This document shows, piece by piece, positions 37,600 through 51,500 of a stretch of DNA of 64,000 bases. The notes beneath the pieces were generated by a model. The model was not told the origin of the DNA. It ran no database searches and worked only from the letters and a program-made list of their open reading frames with translations. Source of the stretch: Cristatella mucedo (lineage: Eukaryota > Bryozoa > Phylactolaemata > Cristatellidae); the NCBI GenBank assembly GCA_009760855.2, contig WPIO01000020.1, positions 2,987,501 through 3,051,500 of the forward strand, written 5' to 3'. Every line of letters starts with the position of its first letter. Within the stretch, counting starts at the first letter, position 1. A program made the position numbers and the translations under genes.

Positions 37600-39425
37600 A
37601 GAACAGATATCTGCTTTGTACGCGTCCCGCGTCTTAACAGGCAGCTTTCCAGGAGTGCTTTTCGCTCGCCTTAAGAGATGGTCGACCAACAGACAAAATG
37701 TTAGACCTGTTAAAAGGTTCTCCGAGGTTTCTGCATGCGATGTGGCTACCTTAATAAGGTCTAGCAAAAATGCTCGTCTCCTGAAGACCCTATACCATCA
37801 TCTCTGTGGTCTTCACTGGCAGACCAACTTAGCCCTGCCGTAACCAAGACTTTTAATGCTTCTTTGGGAAAAGGGGTCGTCCCAAGTCCTTCAAATCGGC
37901 AATCGTTAGGCCCATACTTAAAAGCCTGGATTAGATACAGAGGTCATTGCAAACTATCGCCCGGTTTCCATTCTTCCTTTCTTGTCAAGATTCTTGGACA
38001 AATTGTTGCTAAGCAGCTGGTAGAACATTGAAAAGAATGAAATGTCAGAAACATTTCAATCAGGGTTCAAGAAGCAGCATTCCACTGAAACTGCTTTCCT
38101 CCGTGCTAACGATGACATTCTACGTGGCAACGATAACGGGAATGTCACTGCCCTAGCTCTGCTTGATCTGTCTGCTGCCTTCGACACCATTGATCACGAT
38201 GTTCTGCTTGAACGATTGAGAAAAACGATCGGTCTGGCAGACCAAGCACTGGCGTGGTTTAAATCATACTTGTCGGATCGTGTTCAATCCGTGTCGTGTG
38301 GGGGTCAGGTCTCACACACGCGACAGGTCACCTGTGGAGTCCCTCAAGGGTCTGTACTCAGTCCCTTGCTGTTCTCCATTTATACTCAACCTCTGGGAAA
38401 AGTGATTAAGGCCCATGTAATAGGATATCACTTCTATGCTGACGATAATCAATTGTATTTGTCATTCAAACCGTCGAAATCTGCTGCAGCAACTGAGAAA
38501 CTGAATGCTTGCCTCTCCGACATTCGATCCTGGATGTCCGAAAACTTTTTGAAACTAAACGACGATAACACCGAACTGCTGATCATAGGACACCCTAAGC
38601 GTGTGGCTGGATTAAAAGGCTTTGGTCTTCTAATAGATGATGCTGTTGTGCGACCATCACAACGTGCTCGAACTATAGGAGTCGTTTTCAACAGCTGCCT
38701 AAACTCTAAAAGCTTCATTCAGAGGACTGCTTCTACAGCTAGCCATCACGTCCGATCACTATCCCAAGATTAGGAGCTGTCTTCCACAGCGGCTTGCAAA
38801 GACTGATCGGTTCTGTCTCGGCTTGATCATTGTAATTTCCTTTAGGCTGGGCTACCAAAGAAAGCAACTAGGCCACTGCAGCTGACTATGAATATGGCTG
38901 CAAGGGTAGTTTTCAAGTCCCAGCGGTTTGAGCACGTGTCACCTCTGCTGAAAGAGCTAGGATGGTTGCCGGTTTAGCAAAGGATACAGAGCAAAGTTCT
39001 TACGCTGACCCACAAGGCCCGCCACGGCTTGTCTTCTTCGTACCTAGCTGAGCTGCCGCACCAGTTTCAGCCTCTTCGAGCCATCCTGTGTGGACAATAA
39101 ATTAGCTCTTCCATTCCTCCGCTTAAAAAACCGTTGGCGACAGAAGCCTTAGGTCCTAGACTGGAACACGCTTCCTCAATTCTTATGTAACGACAACTAC
39201 TCTCCTGCTGCCGACTTCGGCTCATCCTTTTCAGGGGTCCTGAACTGCGACTTACAAGCTACTCACTACCTCAACTGCTCTCCTGACTCTGCTATGCTTC
39301 CCACTTTCTCTTTGTTGCGTGAGACGAAGTCTGTTGGCTACCAAAAGCCGCTTAGGATGAGTGCAACACAAAACTTGTGCATGACTTTGTAGTTACAGAC
39401 GGGAATAAATTACATTAGGCAACCT
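37600..39425 (+). mobile_element. LINE-A, RT domain largely open
   Basis: CR1/L2-like ORF2. VKRFSEVSACDVATLIRSSK (about 37710) with breaks to 38040. An open frame 38042-38773 then runs: FQSGFKKQHSTETAFLRAND, LALLDLSAAFDTIDHDVLLE (motif A), [16 protein letters not shown] (motif B), [17 protein letters not shown] (motif C), [20 protein letters not shown]. Downstream pieces are broken (LKELGWLPV region near 38950; HYLNCSPDSAMLPTFSLL near 39265). The 3' end is near 39420 (GGAATAAATTACATTAGG). The endonuclease is missing. It is the best-preserved LINE coding segment in the window. Confidence 0.92.
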
Positions 39426-39739
39426 GCACGGCTATCTGTGCATGGATACTATTTTAGATGCTTGTCCACCTGATCCTCACAAATTCGGGTAGAGGTACGA
39501 CGCATTCTATATCAGCAAACCTGACAACCAAGCAGCTTTAAAATATCAAGTCTGGGTAACAAAGTTTAGGGGGAACGGTAGCCATTTCAATTTAGTTCAG
39601 GCAAATAATTAGAAAAACAGCACTTGGTACATATAGCTAGAAAATAAATTAAATTCTTACCCAGCACAAACTACGGATATATTGCATATGCCAGTTGGTA
39701 TTCGATAAGCCGGGCTTTTGCTCTGCAGCTCAGTTACTA

Positions 39740-39915
39740 TATAACTGGCAAACATTCTCACCACGCTGCAACACTACTCTCCGGCTGCCCAGTATGGCAC
39801 ATTCTTGCCAGCCATGAAAAGCTATTTGTATGAGATCAAGTCTGTTTCCTACCGAACGCCATTTCGGATATTGTTCGCTTTACAAAACTCCCCTGTGAGT
39901 CTTGGGAGTTAGACG
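39740..39915 (+). mobile_element. LINE-A 3' fragment
   Basis: CTACTCTCCGGCTGCCCAGT, then GAGATCAAGTCTGTTTCCTA, CCGAACGCC and ACAAAACTCCCCTGTGAGTC follow the LINE-A 3' region. Confidence 0.6.
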
Positions 39916-41195
39916 GAAATATTTAAGGGTGACAGGCTTTGTTCAGTAGCTTGACTGCTCCCTGCCAGTATTTGCTTAGCGAAAACAGCAAAGCGGTAGG
40001 TAGTATCTCTCGGATGCTCACCGGAACAACCCGTCTGTTGGAGCCGTGTAGGGTTCCAGGCTTCTAGTCGTGCATAAGTTTTGTAAGGCAAAGAGCCATG
40101 TAACTTAATTTGCTACACCACAGCAAGTGAATACTTAGGTTTCAAATCCGACACCTCCAAAAATGTTGACTGCACCGAAACCGCATTATATATAGCTGGC
40201 ACTTGATTAAAAAATTTCTGACAAGCAATCACAAGCTGTTAATGAGTCCAGGTTGGGTGTAGACTATTCAATGCTGTACCATGAAACTCAGGCCCTTTAC
40301 ATATGCTGTAATGGAAGCATGATCAGGGTCTTAGCAACCACCAGGAGTCAAGTACTTGACAATATTAAGAATGTGTCCACGTAGCATAGTACCTGTACGA
40401 CGAGCAACCGCATCGCTTGTTACGGCTAAGCTGATTAATTCAACTTTCAAGGAACTGAGTCAAGCATGGTCAAGTGGTCAGTATTAGCTCGCATGTAAGG
40501 CACGGCCAAGGGTCCCACCAAGTGGCTACCTTCATAAGTAAGACAACCTAAATACGAACACAGTTAAAAGCAGGTGCCGGATGAATGTGGTCTCGAGAGT
40601 CACAGGTTTGGCGGCATTCACGGCGAGCAAACTAGTTACATATATGCTACGAAAAACTCGGAATAGCCAACTTACTGCGATATAACACAATGGGGATCGC
40701 AAGATCCTAACAGTACAAGTTCGCAATTAAGGCTTCGAATGAAGCAGCTGCTTAATTCTTACAAAAAAGCCTGACACCTGTAAATACAGATTAAATTACT
40801 AGTAACACCAAATCAAAGTTCCAAGGTAGATAAAAATAATCTATACGAAATGCATTTCAAGCCTATTGTTACCAGTCTTCTGCACGTAACCCAGGCTTTT
40901 TGCGCGTTAGCACGAAAATAGCTTCACCGTGCAATACAAAACTAAATGTAGTGCAAAACACCAGAACAATTCGATTTCCTAGACGTTTATCGTCCAGAAG
41001 TAACTTGGACTTGGTGAAAAATTAAGCAACTTTTCCTTTACATTTGTGCATAGACAATCCAGAATTCTAACAGTTCTGAATTCTAACGTTATTATTTGTG
41101 CTAATTCAAAGGAGCTGCAAAATTAGCCGATATAATAAGGTACGGGGGGGGGGACTAAATATAAAAAAGACGAGTACAAAAATACTGTTGCTTCC
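39916..41195. other. Intergenic between LINE-A and RPL31, nothing recognised
   Basis: A/T-rich with no domain-bearing frame. A G-run at 41145-41153 lies about 60 bp beyond the RPL31 stop. Confidence 0.45.
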
Positions 41196-41212
41196 TTTAT
41201 TGTACCAACTAT

Positions 41213-41217
<5 letters not shown>
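41196..41217 (-). terminator. RPL31 polyadenylation signals
   Basis: Two AATAAA hexamers on the minus strand: one at 41217-41212 overlapping the stop codon (GAATAAATAG) and one at 41201-41196 (ACAATAAAGG), 12 nt beyond the stop. The second is the more likely one, and the 3' UTR would be very short, as is usual for ribosomal protein genes. Confidence 0.7.
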
Positions 41218-43058
<1,841 letters not shown>

Positions 43059-43242
43059 CGTGGGCTACAAAATGGAACGCCATCGCTCGATTAAAACCAA
43101 TCCCGACACGAAATGCCTGGTCTAAACAGAAAAAGCAAGTAACCACGTCTCATTTTTTACTACTGCGAAACTGCGATGATAGCCACAACTTAATCACAAA
43201 GCGGATATTTCAACCGAGCAATGGTGCCTACGTACCGCTCAC

Positions 43243-43270
43243 CGGAAGTTAACCGCTGAAAAGGAAGGGG
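43243..43270 (-). promoter_or_regulatory. RPL31 5' leader exon with TOP-like pyrimidine tract
   Basis: On the minus strand CCCCTTCCTTTTCAGCGG is followed by TTAACTTCCG and the donor GTGAGC. A transcript starting at a C in this tract would have the terminal oligopyrimidine (TOP) end that puts ribosomal protein mRNAs under mTOR-linked translational control. The 178-nt intron then ends six bases before the ATG. The start is inferred, not proven. Confidence 0.65.
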
Positions 43271-44940
43271 TGTCCTGCGCGCCGGACGACATCACCTCTT
43301 AACCGCATACCATTAAATTTACAAAATTTAGCTTAAGATAATAATAAAATGATAATAATTGATTTATTTGGGCAAGGAGCAGTGTTTCAATGTTTGCGGT
43401 CCAACTTACCCGCTCGTCTTGCGAATCCTCGCAGGTCAAGGACTAATGCTCTTGCTCAGCCGCGGTGCTTGCTGGTTGTCCGCCCGTACGCCGGTGTAGG
43501 CAAAGGTTAGGGCTGTGTGCGTAGCGGGGGTATATGAACGTTGAAGAAATGCGTGCAGTAGCTGCATTCGCGGATTCGTATGAGGGGCCGCTTCGGAGCT
43601 TAGTACAGGAGTGCCGGGCGGGCACTGGGAGGACTGCTGTACGCAGGGTACGAACAGAGGATACCCCATTCGTTTAGATTCAGTCCGAAAGGAGCCGAGG
43701 TGAATTTAATCATTCGTTGCACATTGTTTCGGGAAGCGTAGGTATTTGCATGGTGGTAATACGTAGGCGTTCCGCGCACGGCCTCGTTCCCGCGGCATTC
43801 GTACGCAAGTTGCGGGTCTGCCATGCAGAATATTTACGGCGCCGTGCTCCTGCCATTAATTTAGTTCAACTCGCGTATCAGTTGCGCCTGCTGGTTTCTT
43901 TAAGAGCTGCAAAGTCTATACCAGTTTGGTCCTGCTCGGACTCCATCGCTGACTATCCGTTCAGGTGGGTGGGTACTCAAATGGTTGACCAATGGCCTCA
44001 AGTCACCAGCTCGGCTTCTGCCTAGCTCGATAACTATGGCCTAGCGCAGCAGAGTGCCTCTTGAGTCCACGCGCCGGCCTTTATTGGTGGACTTTCATAA
44101 TTTGCTAATTGCATCTAGAGTCAAATCGAGGTACAAGTTAATCATAATTTTTAGCGATCACTAAAGTGTTACGTACGTAGGTACAGAGAGCCAGCCAGTG
44201 GGTTCTGCGATGTCTCACTGTCATGCCACTGATCATCGAGATGAAGCGCTGGCTAACACGTGATGACACTGTCATGCCGGCGCTTCATGCGGATGTGCCC
44301 GAACGTCTTACGGTAAGAGCATATACCGGTGCTGCCTGTACTAAGATTGAGATGCCGTACACCGGCTACGTACGTTTCTGCGGCCTGACAGCTGAGAGTG
44401 CTCCTGCTTGAATGGCTGCTATTCTCCACTCACCGGTCCGTGGGCAGTTGGCCTATGAGATAGCTCGATACGGCTTCGCTCGATACGGCTTCGTCAAGCC
44501 GTATCGAGCTGCTATCCCACACTCGAATAGTACCTCGCTTTCACCTGTTCCGACGCGTTTTACGGACGTTGAGAATGTTAAAATGAGTTAGTGATATAGT
44601 TAAGGAGTAGGTCGAAATCTCATTTGCGTTACGTCGTCAACGTGCTGTAGTGTCAGGTTTTCGTCCACCTGATTTTTCCATTACAAGCTCTATCTGGTTT
44701 TTCTGGTTGCTTGCCGTTGTCTCAAATTTCGCCGAGGCTTAGATCAGTGGTTGTAGTCAAACTCCAGAATTTTCATCAGAGTGATTAAGAATGAGAAACC
44801 TCTTTTCTCTCCGAAGTGACAATATCTATCCCCAACAATTTAACGAATTATTTCGGTTTTCGTACTGACTGTCGCATGTTATCTTTTGACAACTGGCAGA
44901 AGTTTAGATCTGTGAGTACGCTCGGTCAGGGAGGGAGTTA
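43271..44940. other. Region upstream of RPL31; nothing recognised as a gene
   Basis: Contains the presumed RPL31 promoter (no TATA box seen at the expected distance), several short frames without homology, and the inverted repeat at 44462-44510. Confidence 0.45.
44462..44510. repeat. Tandem plus inverted repeat
   Basis: AGCTCGATACGGCTT at 44462-44476, a second CTCGATACGGCTT at 44479-44491, and the exact reverse complement AAGCCGTATCGAGCT at 44496-44510. The inner copy and the inverse arm form a 13-bp stem with a 4-nt loop; the outer copy can pair as an alternative. Confidence 0.9.
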
Positions 44941-44944
44941 ATAC

Positions 44945-45080
44945 ACTACTTTCAGCTAAGAAGCATCGCCAAAATCAAAGCCTGCTCAGAGAAGAGAAAG
45001 GCAGCTTAGCTAGTCCATGCGTTTGTGATTTCGCGTCTACATTATTGCAATTCCCTCTATTCAGGACTCCTGGCCCGTGG
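44945..45080 (+). mobile_element. LINE-B/C fragment
   Basis: TACTTTCAGCTAAGAAGCAT, then AAATCAAAGCCTGCTCAGAG and CTAGTCCATGCGTTTGTGAT match YFQLxxIAKIxACL and LVHAFVISRL. It stops abruptly at GACTCCTGGCCC. Confidence 0.7.
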
Positions 45081-45199
45081 CTTAATCATCTTCAAGTAGT
45101 GCACCTGCGTGTCCCAATGCTTTTATGGTCGAGCGTACATCTGCATAAACTAGGTTTACCTTTGCATGCTGCTGAGAACAGGTTTTTCGATGCCTTCTG

Positions 45200-45201
<2 letters not shown>

Positions 45202-45282
<81 letters not shown>

Positions 45283-45296
45283 CGTATATATATATA
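45202..45296. repeat. (CA)n(TA)n compound microsatellite
   Basis: About 65 bp of CA followed by about 28 bp of TA with one TACG break. Frames across it are repeat artefacts. Confidence 0.95.
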
Positions 45297-45299
45297 CTT

Positions 45300-46055
45300 A
45301 TTTTCTACTGTAGCTATTTGGCTTGCCATCCAAGGCTCTTTCCTAGTACGTGTCGCTAGTTCTCGCCTTATGTTAAATAGGTACCACACCCACCCGATGC
45401 ATACCGGTCAGCTCGAAACCTCGTGGGATAGCGTCCGTAAGCCGGCTGTCCAGCGATGACCGTCGGGATTGCAGAAGTAATAGTAATTATAGTAAGTCGT
45501 TTTTGCAGCACACTGAGAAATAATTCTCCTTCTAGACATTTTTAGTATGTGGGAAGAGAAGCGTGTCAATTTCGTTAGTCAAAACGACAGGTGCCTCGGC
45601 CGTCGGGTTAGCTTCATTCGCTGCTCCTCCCCGGAAGTTAGTTAACCTCATCTACAAAGAAATGTCAACCTCTTCTGTCCGTATAAACAAATGTGTACCT
45701 TGTTTCTAGAAAGAACTGAGGCTGAAGACTTCCTGCCCAAAAAACTGTTTAGCCACTCTAATAGAACATTGCTATTTCCTGTTTTTGATAGAGCCTGAAG
45801 GTCCGAGTCGCCCGGAAGTTCCCGGTAGCTTACCCCAATTGGGAGAGCCCTTCGCTCGATGCACCTCTTTGGATCTGCCGCCAAAAAATGTATCGTTAGT
45901 GCATCTAAAAGCAAGATCGCCGTCTGATGAAAACTAAATGACAGCCCCTTCGAATAACCAGCGTGGCAGTAATTCGCTCCTAAGGCACCCCTGCGCTAGA
46001 AGCCTTTCTAGTCCGTGTTAACAAGTGGATCATCCCTTCTGAAAAAGCTCTTGAA
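45300..46055. other. Intergenic, nothing recognised
   Basis: A short minus-strand frame (45648-45914, 88 codons) has no recognisable domain. Confidence 0.4.
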
Positions 46056-46059
46056 TTTT

Positions 46060-46575
46060 AATGTAAGAATAATAATAATAAAAAAATGTGCATGCCCTTA
46101 AGAGTTATATGACCCTTTCTAGGAACTTTGCATAAACGTATTTACATAAAGGAAGCGTGCCAGCTGCCTGCTATAACACGTAGTGTCAGAACTTGTAAGC
46201 ACACACGGAACGATTCGCACGGACCCAGGCAATGCTGCGAGCAACAAGTGCGTATTAAGCTGCTTTTTATATGCAATCGAGTCAGGGGATGTCGTGAAGG
46301 TAGTCGGGAGTGAGCTCCGTGCTTTGGGAGCATGCGAACTAAATACTCGGTCTCCCAAGGCAAGGATTTGAGGTTGGTCAGAGGCACAACGAAACGACGT
46401 CAGACGAACGGCAATACCATGCCTAGCCGGATCGAGAAGCAGTTCTAATGGCCAGGCTGTTTCCAAACAATGAAGGGACCTAAAAGTGAGTGACAAAAAC
46501 CTTGGAAGTCAATATGCTCGATGAGGAGCCAGTGCAGGTCGATGAGAACTGGTGTAATGCGGCGTAAGATGCATC
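46060..46575 (-). mobile_element. LINE-B 3' end, minus strand
   Basis: The minus strand reads LHWLLIEHIDFQG-like (46500-46540), SLTFRSLHCLETAWP, IKSSLGDRVFSSHAPKA-type blocks and SLPTTFTTSPDSIAYKKQLN, followed by the tail complement near 46075-46130. Confidence 0.82.
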
Positions 46576-46842
46576 GCCCGACCAGCCTGCTAGAGTCCGG
46601 TCTCTAGATGTCCGCTAGACTCCCCCCCCACCGCTGGGCACTCTAGGAGAGGGGCTAAAGACTCAGTGGAAGTTTCTGATTGGCCCCTCTGCTAGATCAA
46701 CCGCTAACATATTTTAATAGTAAAATCCTTAGTCAACTTGCTGAGATTGCTAACTATAGGTCATTGCTGCTAATAGCTTCCGGGTTGATTCGGAATGGTA
46801 AGTTGTCTAGCGGTTTCTTAGCCGGAGGTTTCTACGCCAAGC
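46576..46842. other. Unrecognised; C-run
   Basis: Contains CCCCCCCC at 46624-46631 and CTAGA-rich sequence; no gene signature. Confidence 0.4.
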
Positions 46843-46970
46843 TGGCTTGGTCTAGTGGTTAAGGCGCTCGGCCCGACCAAGGTCTGGCCGAAGTCGTGGG
46901 CTCGAGCTCCGAGGTGCATGTGAAACGCTTGCATAGAGATTGAATTACCTCTGGCCCCTACTGGAGAGAT
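46843..46970 (+). mobile_element. SINE1
   Basis: GCTTGGTCTAGTGGTTAAGG (box A), GTCGTGGGCTCGAGCTCCGA (box B), AACGCTTGCATAGAGATTGA, then diverged. Confidence 0.78.
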
Positions 46971-47157
46971 CGATTCCGGGGCTAGAGCTCTGACAGGGTG
47001 TCGCCTGGTGGCACCCTTTGCCGAGACAGGCTATAAGGCGTCGAGCTCAGTGCGTGCGACGCCTGGGAAAGCCTCCAACCGGCACCGCTCTCCAACGGGC
47101 TGGTAGCCCCTTGCCGGAAGCCTCGGCCAGCCGGGGGGGGGCCCGGCTTCGAGCTTC

Positions 47158-47262
47158 CTATAATAATAGTAATAAATTTGATGTAGGCCCTCAGAGAACT
47201 CGATCTCTTTCTAGGCACTTTTCATTTGCCGAAAAGGAAGCACGATTGAATGGTTAGTGGAT
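47158..47262 (-). mobile_element. LINE-B 3' tail, minus strand
   Basis: ATAATAATAGTAATAAATTT, CCTCAGAGAACTCGATCTCT and TTCTAGGCACTTTTCATTTG are the complement of the LINE-B terminus. Confidence 0.75.
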
Positions 47263-49530
47263 GGAGGACAGATGGATTGTTCTCGGTACGGGGGCGAGGC
47301 TTGACTTAAACGGCTGTAGCGGCCCGGCTTCGCCCATTCAGCCAGACCTAGGGAAGGGAGCGAGGGAGGGCTGCCTCTCCCTAGGTCTCTGCCGGAGGCG
47401 GCCGGAAATGCCTAGTATAGTGTTTGTCGCTTGAGAGCCCAGCAATTAGTGCTCGACCCTGCGGTTTGAGCAGTTTGTGCCGAGAGCAGCCGGAGCTAGA
47501 AAACCAGCGAAAACCGGCGTTCCCAGAGGGCAGCGCGGCAGGGACCTAGCGGCTGGACTGCAGTGTCGACTGGCCGCTTATGATAAAAAGTAAAGGTCGA
47601 CTGCTTTTCGACAGCCTTGTTGCTTTGAAGCGGCAGAAAAGCGCTCAGTGGCTGCCGCACATCCCCACAGCACACGCTGAACAGTGCTTTTGCACATGGC
47701 ATTTTCCTTAGCCGTGCACAGGTATTGCAACTATAAACAGGCTGGATGGAGTACGGCGGTTGCTGGAAGCCCCCCCCCCCCGTCTATTGGCCACTCGTTT
47801 AAGCCAATGGTTACGGGGGCACGGAACGCCCATCTATAGTAATAGGCAGTCTACTGTACTTGGGGCCTCAACCAGTAACAGAGAGCTGTACGCCATATAT
47901 CATCGGTGCTGTATACTCATGCCTTTCTACGGCAATGAACTAGAACGGTCAACGTTGGTGTTGGTGTTTTAAGCTATAGGTGCTCTTTATTGCTTATTTA
48001 TTTAATCATATTATTATCCTTTATTTTATTTATTGCTTATTTATATATTTACTTTTATTTTATTTATTTTGTTCTTTGTTGATGTCGGGTTCAGCTACCG
48101 GTGGCATACCTGCTCGTATTGAAGCAGCCCCTCCCATTCGCCGCACTGGGTTGGGACAATGGAAGAGGCAAAAAGAACGCAAAACTTTCAGAAGCCGCGG
48201 CAGATTTCGTAGCGTGCGAGCCAATCAGCACCCTTAAGCCAAGCACACTGAAGAGAAAGGCTTCGCTAGTCTGACAGAACTTTGGTTTGGTGTGGTAATC
48301 CACCGATGTCTAGCAATTCGTGAGAATGTTGAATTTGTTCCGTTTGGCAGCTGGTGGCTCGTGCCATACCGAATCTTTCTAAATCGGTGCAGAGCTGTTA
48401 CAATCCGACTGATTTCGATCGCAACTGGATACTTGCTGCTTCTGAGAAGCTTGAGGTCAGAGGCCGAGAAAAGCTGAAGCTGCTTTAGGTCGTCTGGTAC
48501 TGGTCTAAGTGTAATCCATCGGAAAATTACAGTCAATCTCGCGTGCTTGGATAGGGCTCGACGACAGCTCTTCAGCTGCATTAGGCATATGCGTTTCAAA
48601 AATTGCAGTTGGTCTACCGCATCAGTTGGGTTGAGTGCTTATTATCGAGCTGCATACTGTTGGAGGCTTCGATGGAAGGATTTCGTACGCACTAACTTCC
48701 AAGAGTGCTATCGGAAGAGCCGTTTGATTAGATTAGCCTGCGGTTAGTCCTTAAGACGTTACGGGCCGAAAGAAACTGATTAGCTACAAGGCACGATGAA
48801 AAGCTCGGATCGTCAAACTAGGCTTGTGTAGCATTCGGTATGGAGTGCGATACCTGCAGGCTCTTCTATATATCAAGGTCAGTTACGGCTACGAATTGTC
48901 GGCATGGTTTCGTTTTCGTTTGTATTCTATAAACACAAGCGAGAGACGCGAATGCAATACCTATCAGGGTAATTTTTCAGCTCGTGAGTTTATCCGGTTG
49001 CTTTTACTGCGAAACTTTCATGGAACACGCAAAATCTCTATTCTCTCTCATCCCCGAAAGAGACATTTTTCAAGCCACAGTTTGGAAAATATAATGGTGG
49101 TTTCCTAGGAGTTCGAACCCTATTGTATTCTACAGCTGTGCCAACATTTGCTCTACGGACAACGCAGTGTTTTGCTCGAAAAATTCAACTTAATAAAAAT
49201 CATTGCGTTTTGCGAAACAAAACCACAAAGCAAAGGCATGGCAACTGTGGGTAAGGTATTTGCCTTCCCACCAGAACCTTTCATATTGAGTAATAACCTA
49301 AAAAACACACTAGCCAAGTAAATTTCGTATGTGCCTGTCAAATATTTGATTGAAGCGAACAAGTCCACATGTTTTGATAGGCGTGCATTTTTCTACACGT
49401 GCGGCGCAGATCAAATAAGACGGAATGAGTGTCTGACGACTGTTAAGCAGAATTAATGCCCCACATTACGATCTTTGCACCCGGGCATTTACTCTGAACT
49501 GGAGGCAGTTTAAAATAATAACAAGAATAC
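47263..49530. other. Intergenic, GC-rich then A/T-rich, nothing firmly recognised
   Basis: Holds an 11-bp inverted repeat (AGACCTAGGGA 47344-47354, TCCCTAGGTCT 47378-47388), a C-run at 47770, an irregular ATTT-rich tract at about 47988-48070, and a minus-strand frame 48234-48599 (121 codons) with a weak SOCS-box-like look that could not be supported. Confidence 0.4.
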
Positions 49531-51365
49531 TTATAATCATAGTAAAGCATTAACATAGTGCCCTTAAGAGAACCAAATCTCTTACCAGGTACTTTATGTA
49601 GGCTGAAAAGGAAGCGCATCAATTACCTAGTTATATTTCAGCACGCAGAAGAAAACAAAAGGGCAACTTACAAGGACTCGGAAAAGACTTTAGGCTTCGT
49701 TTTGAATTTCATCAAATCAGGAGATAACGTGATGTCAGTCGGTAGTGAGCTGTGGGCTTCAGGAGCATCGGAATTGAATGCACGTTCTGCAACCGATTGA
49801 AGCTCATTAGAGGCAGAACCAAGCGATTAGGCTCAGAAGAGCTGGATGTGTCAATGGAGGCATACGCAGGGAAGAATTTCATATTGTTAAGCTGGATCGA
49901 GATAATAAAAGGACCCTAAGGCGAGGTACAAAACCTTGGTTTACGCTGATTGATGGGAAGCCAGTGCAGATTGGTGAACCTATGATAGTCAACGATGAGC
50001 AGGTTTATAAGGCGCTAGATATTTAATTCTGTGAGCTGATTTATTTTTGACCTTCAACCCGATGGTAAGTAAAGAGAAAATCTAACCAAAGCAACTCTCT
50101 TTTGGCAGCGATCTCTCAGTCGATGCTTCACTGCATATCCGCCCTCCTGGCCGTAAAATCAGAAGATGACATGATGTTAATCGGTAGTGAGTTCTATAAT
50201 TGTAGAGAAAAGTAGATGAAAGCAACGTTGCCTAAAGATTTGAGACTGGTTAAAGGCACATCTGAACGAGTGGAGTAAGAAGAGCTGGTGGCACGATGCC
50301 TAGCCTGATTAAGTAGTTTTGATAGGTAGGTGAATAACTGATAGCTAAGTCAGAAGAGCGGATGGTAAGATGCGAAAACTAAGTAGGATGCATTATTGAA
50401 AAGTAGGCCGTAGCGAGAGAATGAAATGAACAAAAAGTGAGTCTCAAAATCTTGTAGTAGAAGTTGCCACATGGGCGGAAGTGCTGGTCAAAGAAAAGTG
50501 GACTTTTTAAGAAAGACAAGGCTAGCTGCAATAGTGTTCACCAACTGTAAGCTTCGTATTGCACCAGCAGGAAAACCTACATGTAGCGAGTTTATGAATT
50601 CTAGTCGGGATGTTACGAATGCATGGGCCAATATGCAAGCAAGTACGGTTTTTGCAATAATACTCAGGTGAAATTGGGGTAAAATGATTAGGGAGCTGAT
50701 GTGATCGCATAGCAAAAATCCATGTTGGAAGTAGACACTCAAATTCCATTCAGAGGCTAAAAAAAGACTGGTAGAGCCGAATTGAAGGGTTAGGCTCTCC
50801 AATTTCCAAGTGACACTTGGTTTGCCCATTATTAATAAGTTGGTTCTATTGTAATGAAATTTTAAAGCTACTCGTCATCCAAGGGCAATGCTAGCAATGC
50901 AAATTGTAATGAATTTGAGAGAGTTTGATATGCTGGAAAGAGAAAAGGGGGGGGGGCAAAGCACGAGCATAGCCATCAGGGTCAGCGTCAGCAGAAAAAG
51001 AAAGCCTAGATTGTTCTTGGGACAAATCATCGGCACAAAGAAGATCGTATCATACATTTCTAAAAGAAGTAGGCCTAAAAAGGTTCCCCTGGGACACGAT
51101 GCAGTTCAAAAGCTCACTAAGTGACCGCTATTCTTTAGCATCTATTATCTGAATTCTTCCACTGAGATGGACATAAGCCATGGTAACACGGTGGATGCGA
51201 TGCCTAGGCGATGCAGCAGGCACTGAAGTAGGATTTGGTGATCAATGGTATCATAAGCTGCCGAGAGATCCACAGAGCAGAACCAACGAAGAAACTCTAT
51301 ATATAACTTTCCATTCCAGCATCCCTAAGAAGGTCGTTATACACTCGCATCAGTGCTGACTCTAT
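49530..51365 (-). mobile_element. LINE-B, RT domain to tail, minus strand
   Basis: The tail complement at about 49555-49600 (GAGAACCAAATCTCTTACCA) is preceded on the minus strand by the C-terminal region. CRFSCWCNTKLTVGEH and LVFLKKS-like pieces lie near 50500-50600, the YADD region near 50900-51000, and a DLSAAYDTIDHQIL-like reading in broken frames near 51225-51280 (motif A). An internal rearrangement is likely because 50100-50460 repeats part of the C-terminal region. Confidence 0.72.
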
Positions 51366-51500
51366 GGAGTGTATATCTATCTATCTATTTGTCTGTCTGT
51401 CTGCCTGTCTGTGTCTGTCTGTGTCCGTCCATTTCTGTCTGTGTCTGTGTCAGTCTGTGTCAATCTGTGTTTGTCTGTGTATGTCTGTGTCTGTCTGTTT
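51366..51500. repeat. Imperfect (CTGT)n/(ATCT)n microsatellite
   Basis: TATCTATCTATCTATTTGTC followed by a long CTGT/GTCT-rich stretch, lying exactly between two minus-strand LINE-B copies. Confidence 0.85.

Noticed and set aside
46970-47140. GC-rich folded stretch considered as a self-cleaving ribozyme
   Set aside because: Stems can be drawn, but no hammerhead core (CTGATGA with GAAA) or HDV-type nested pseudoknot could be completed.
48234-48599. Minus-strand frame with a SOCS-box-like stretch (SCRRALSKHA..PVPDDLKQLQLF)
   Set aside because: The similarity is weak, there are no ankyrin or SH2 sequences upstream, and the frame continues past where a SOCS box should end.
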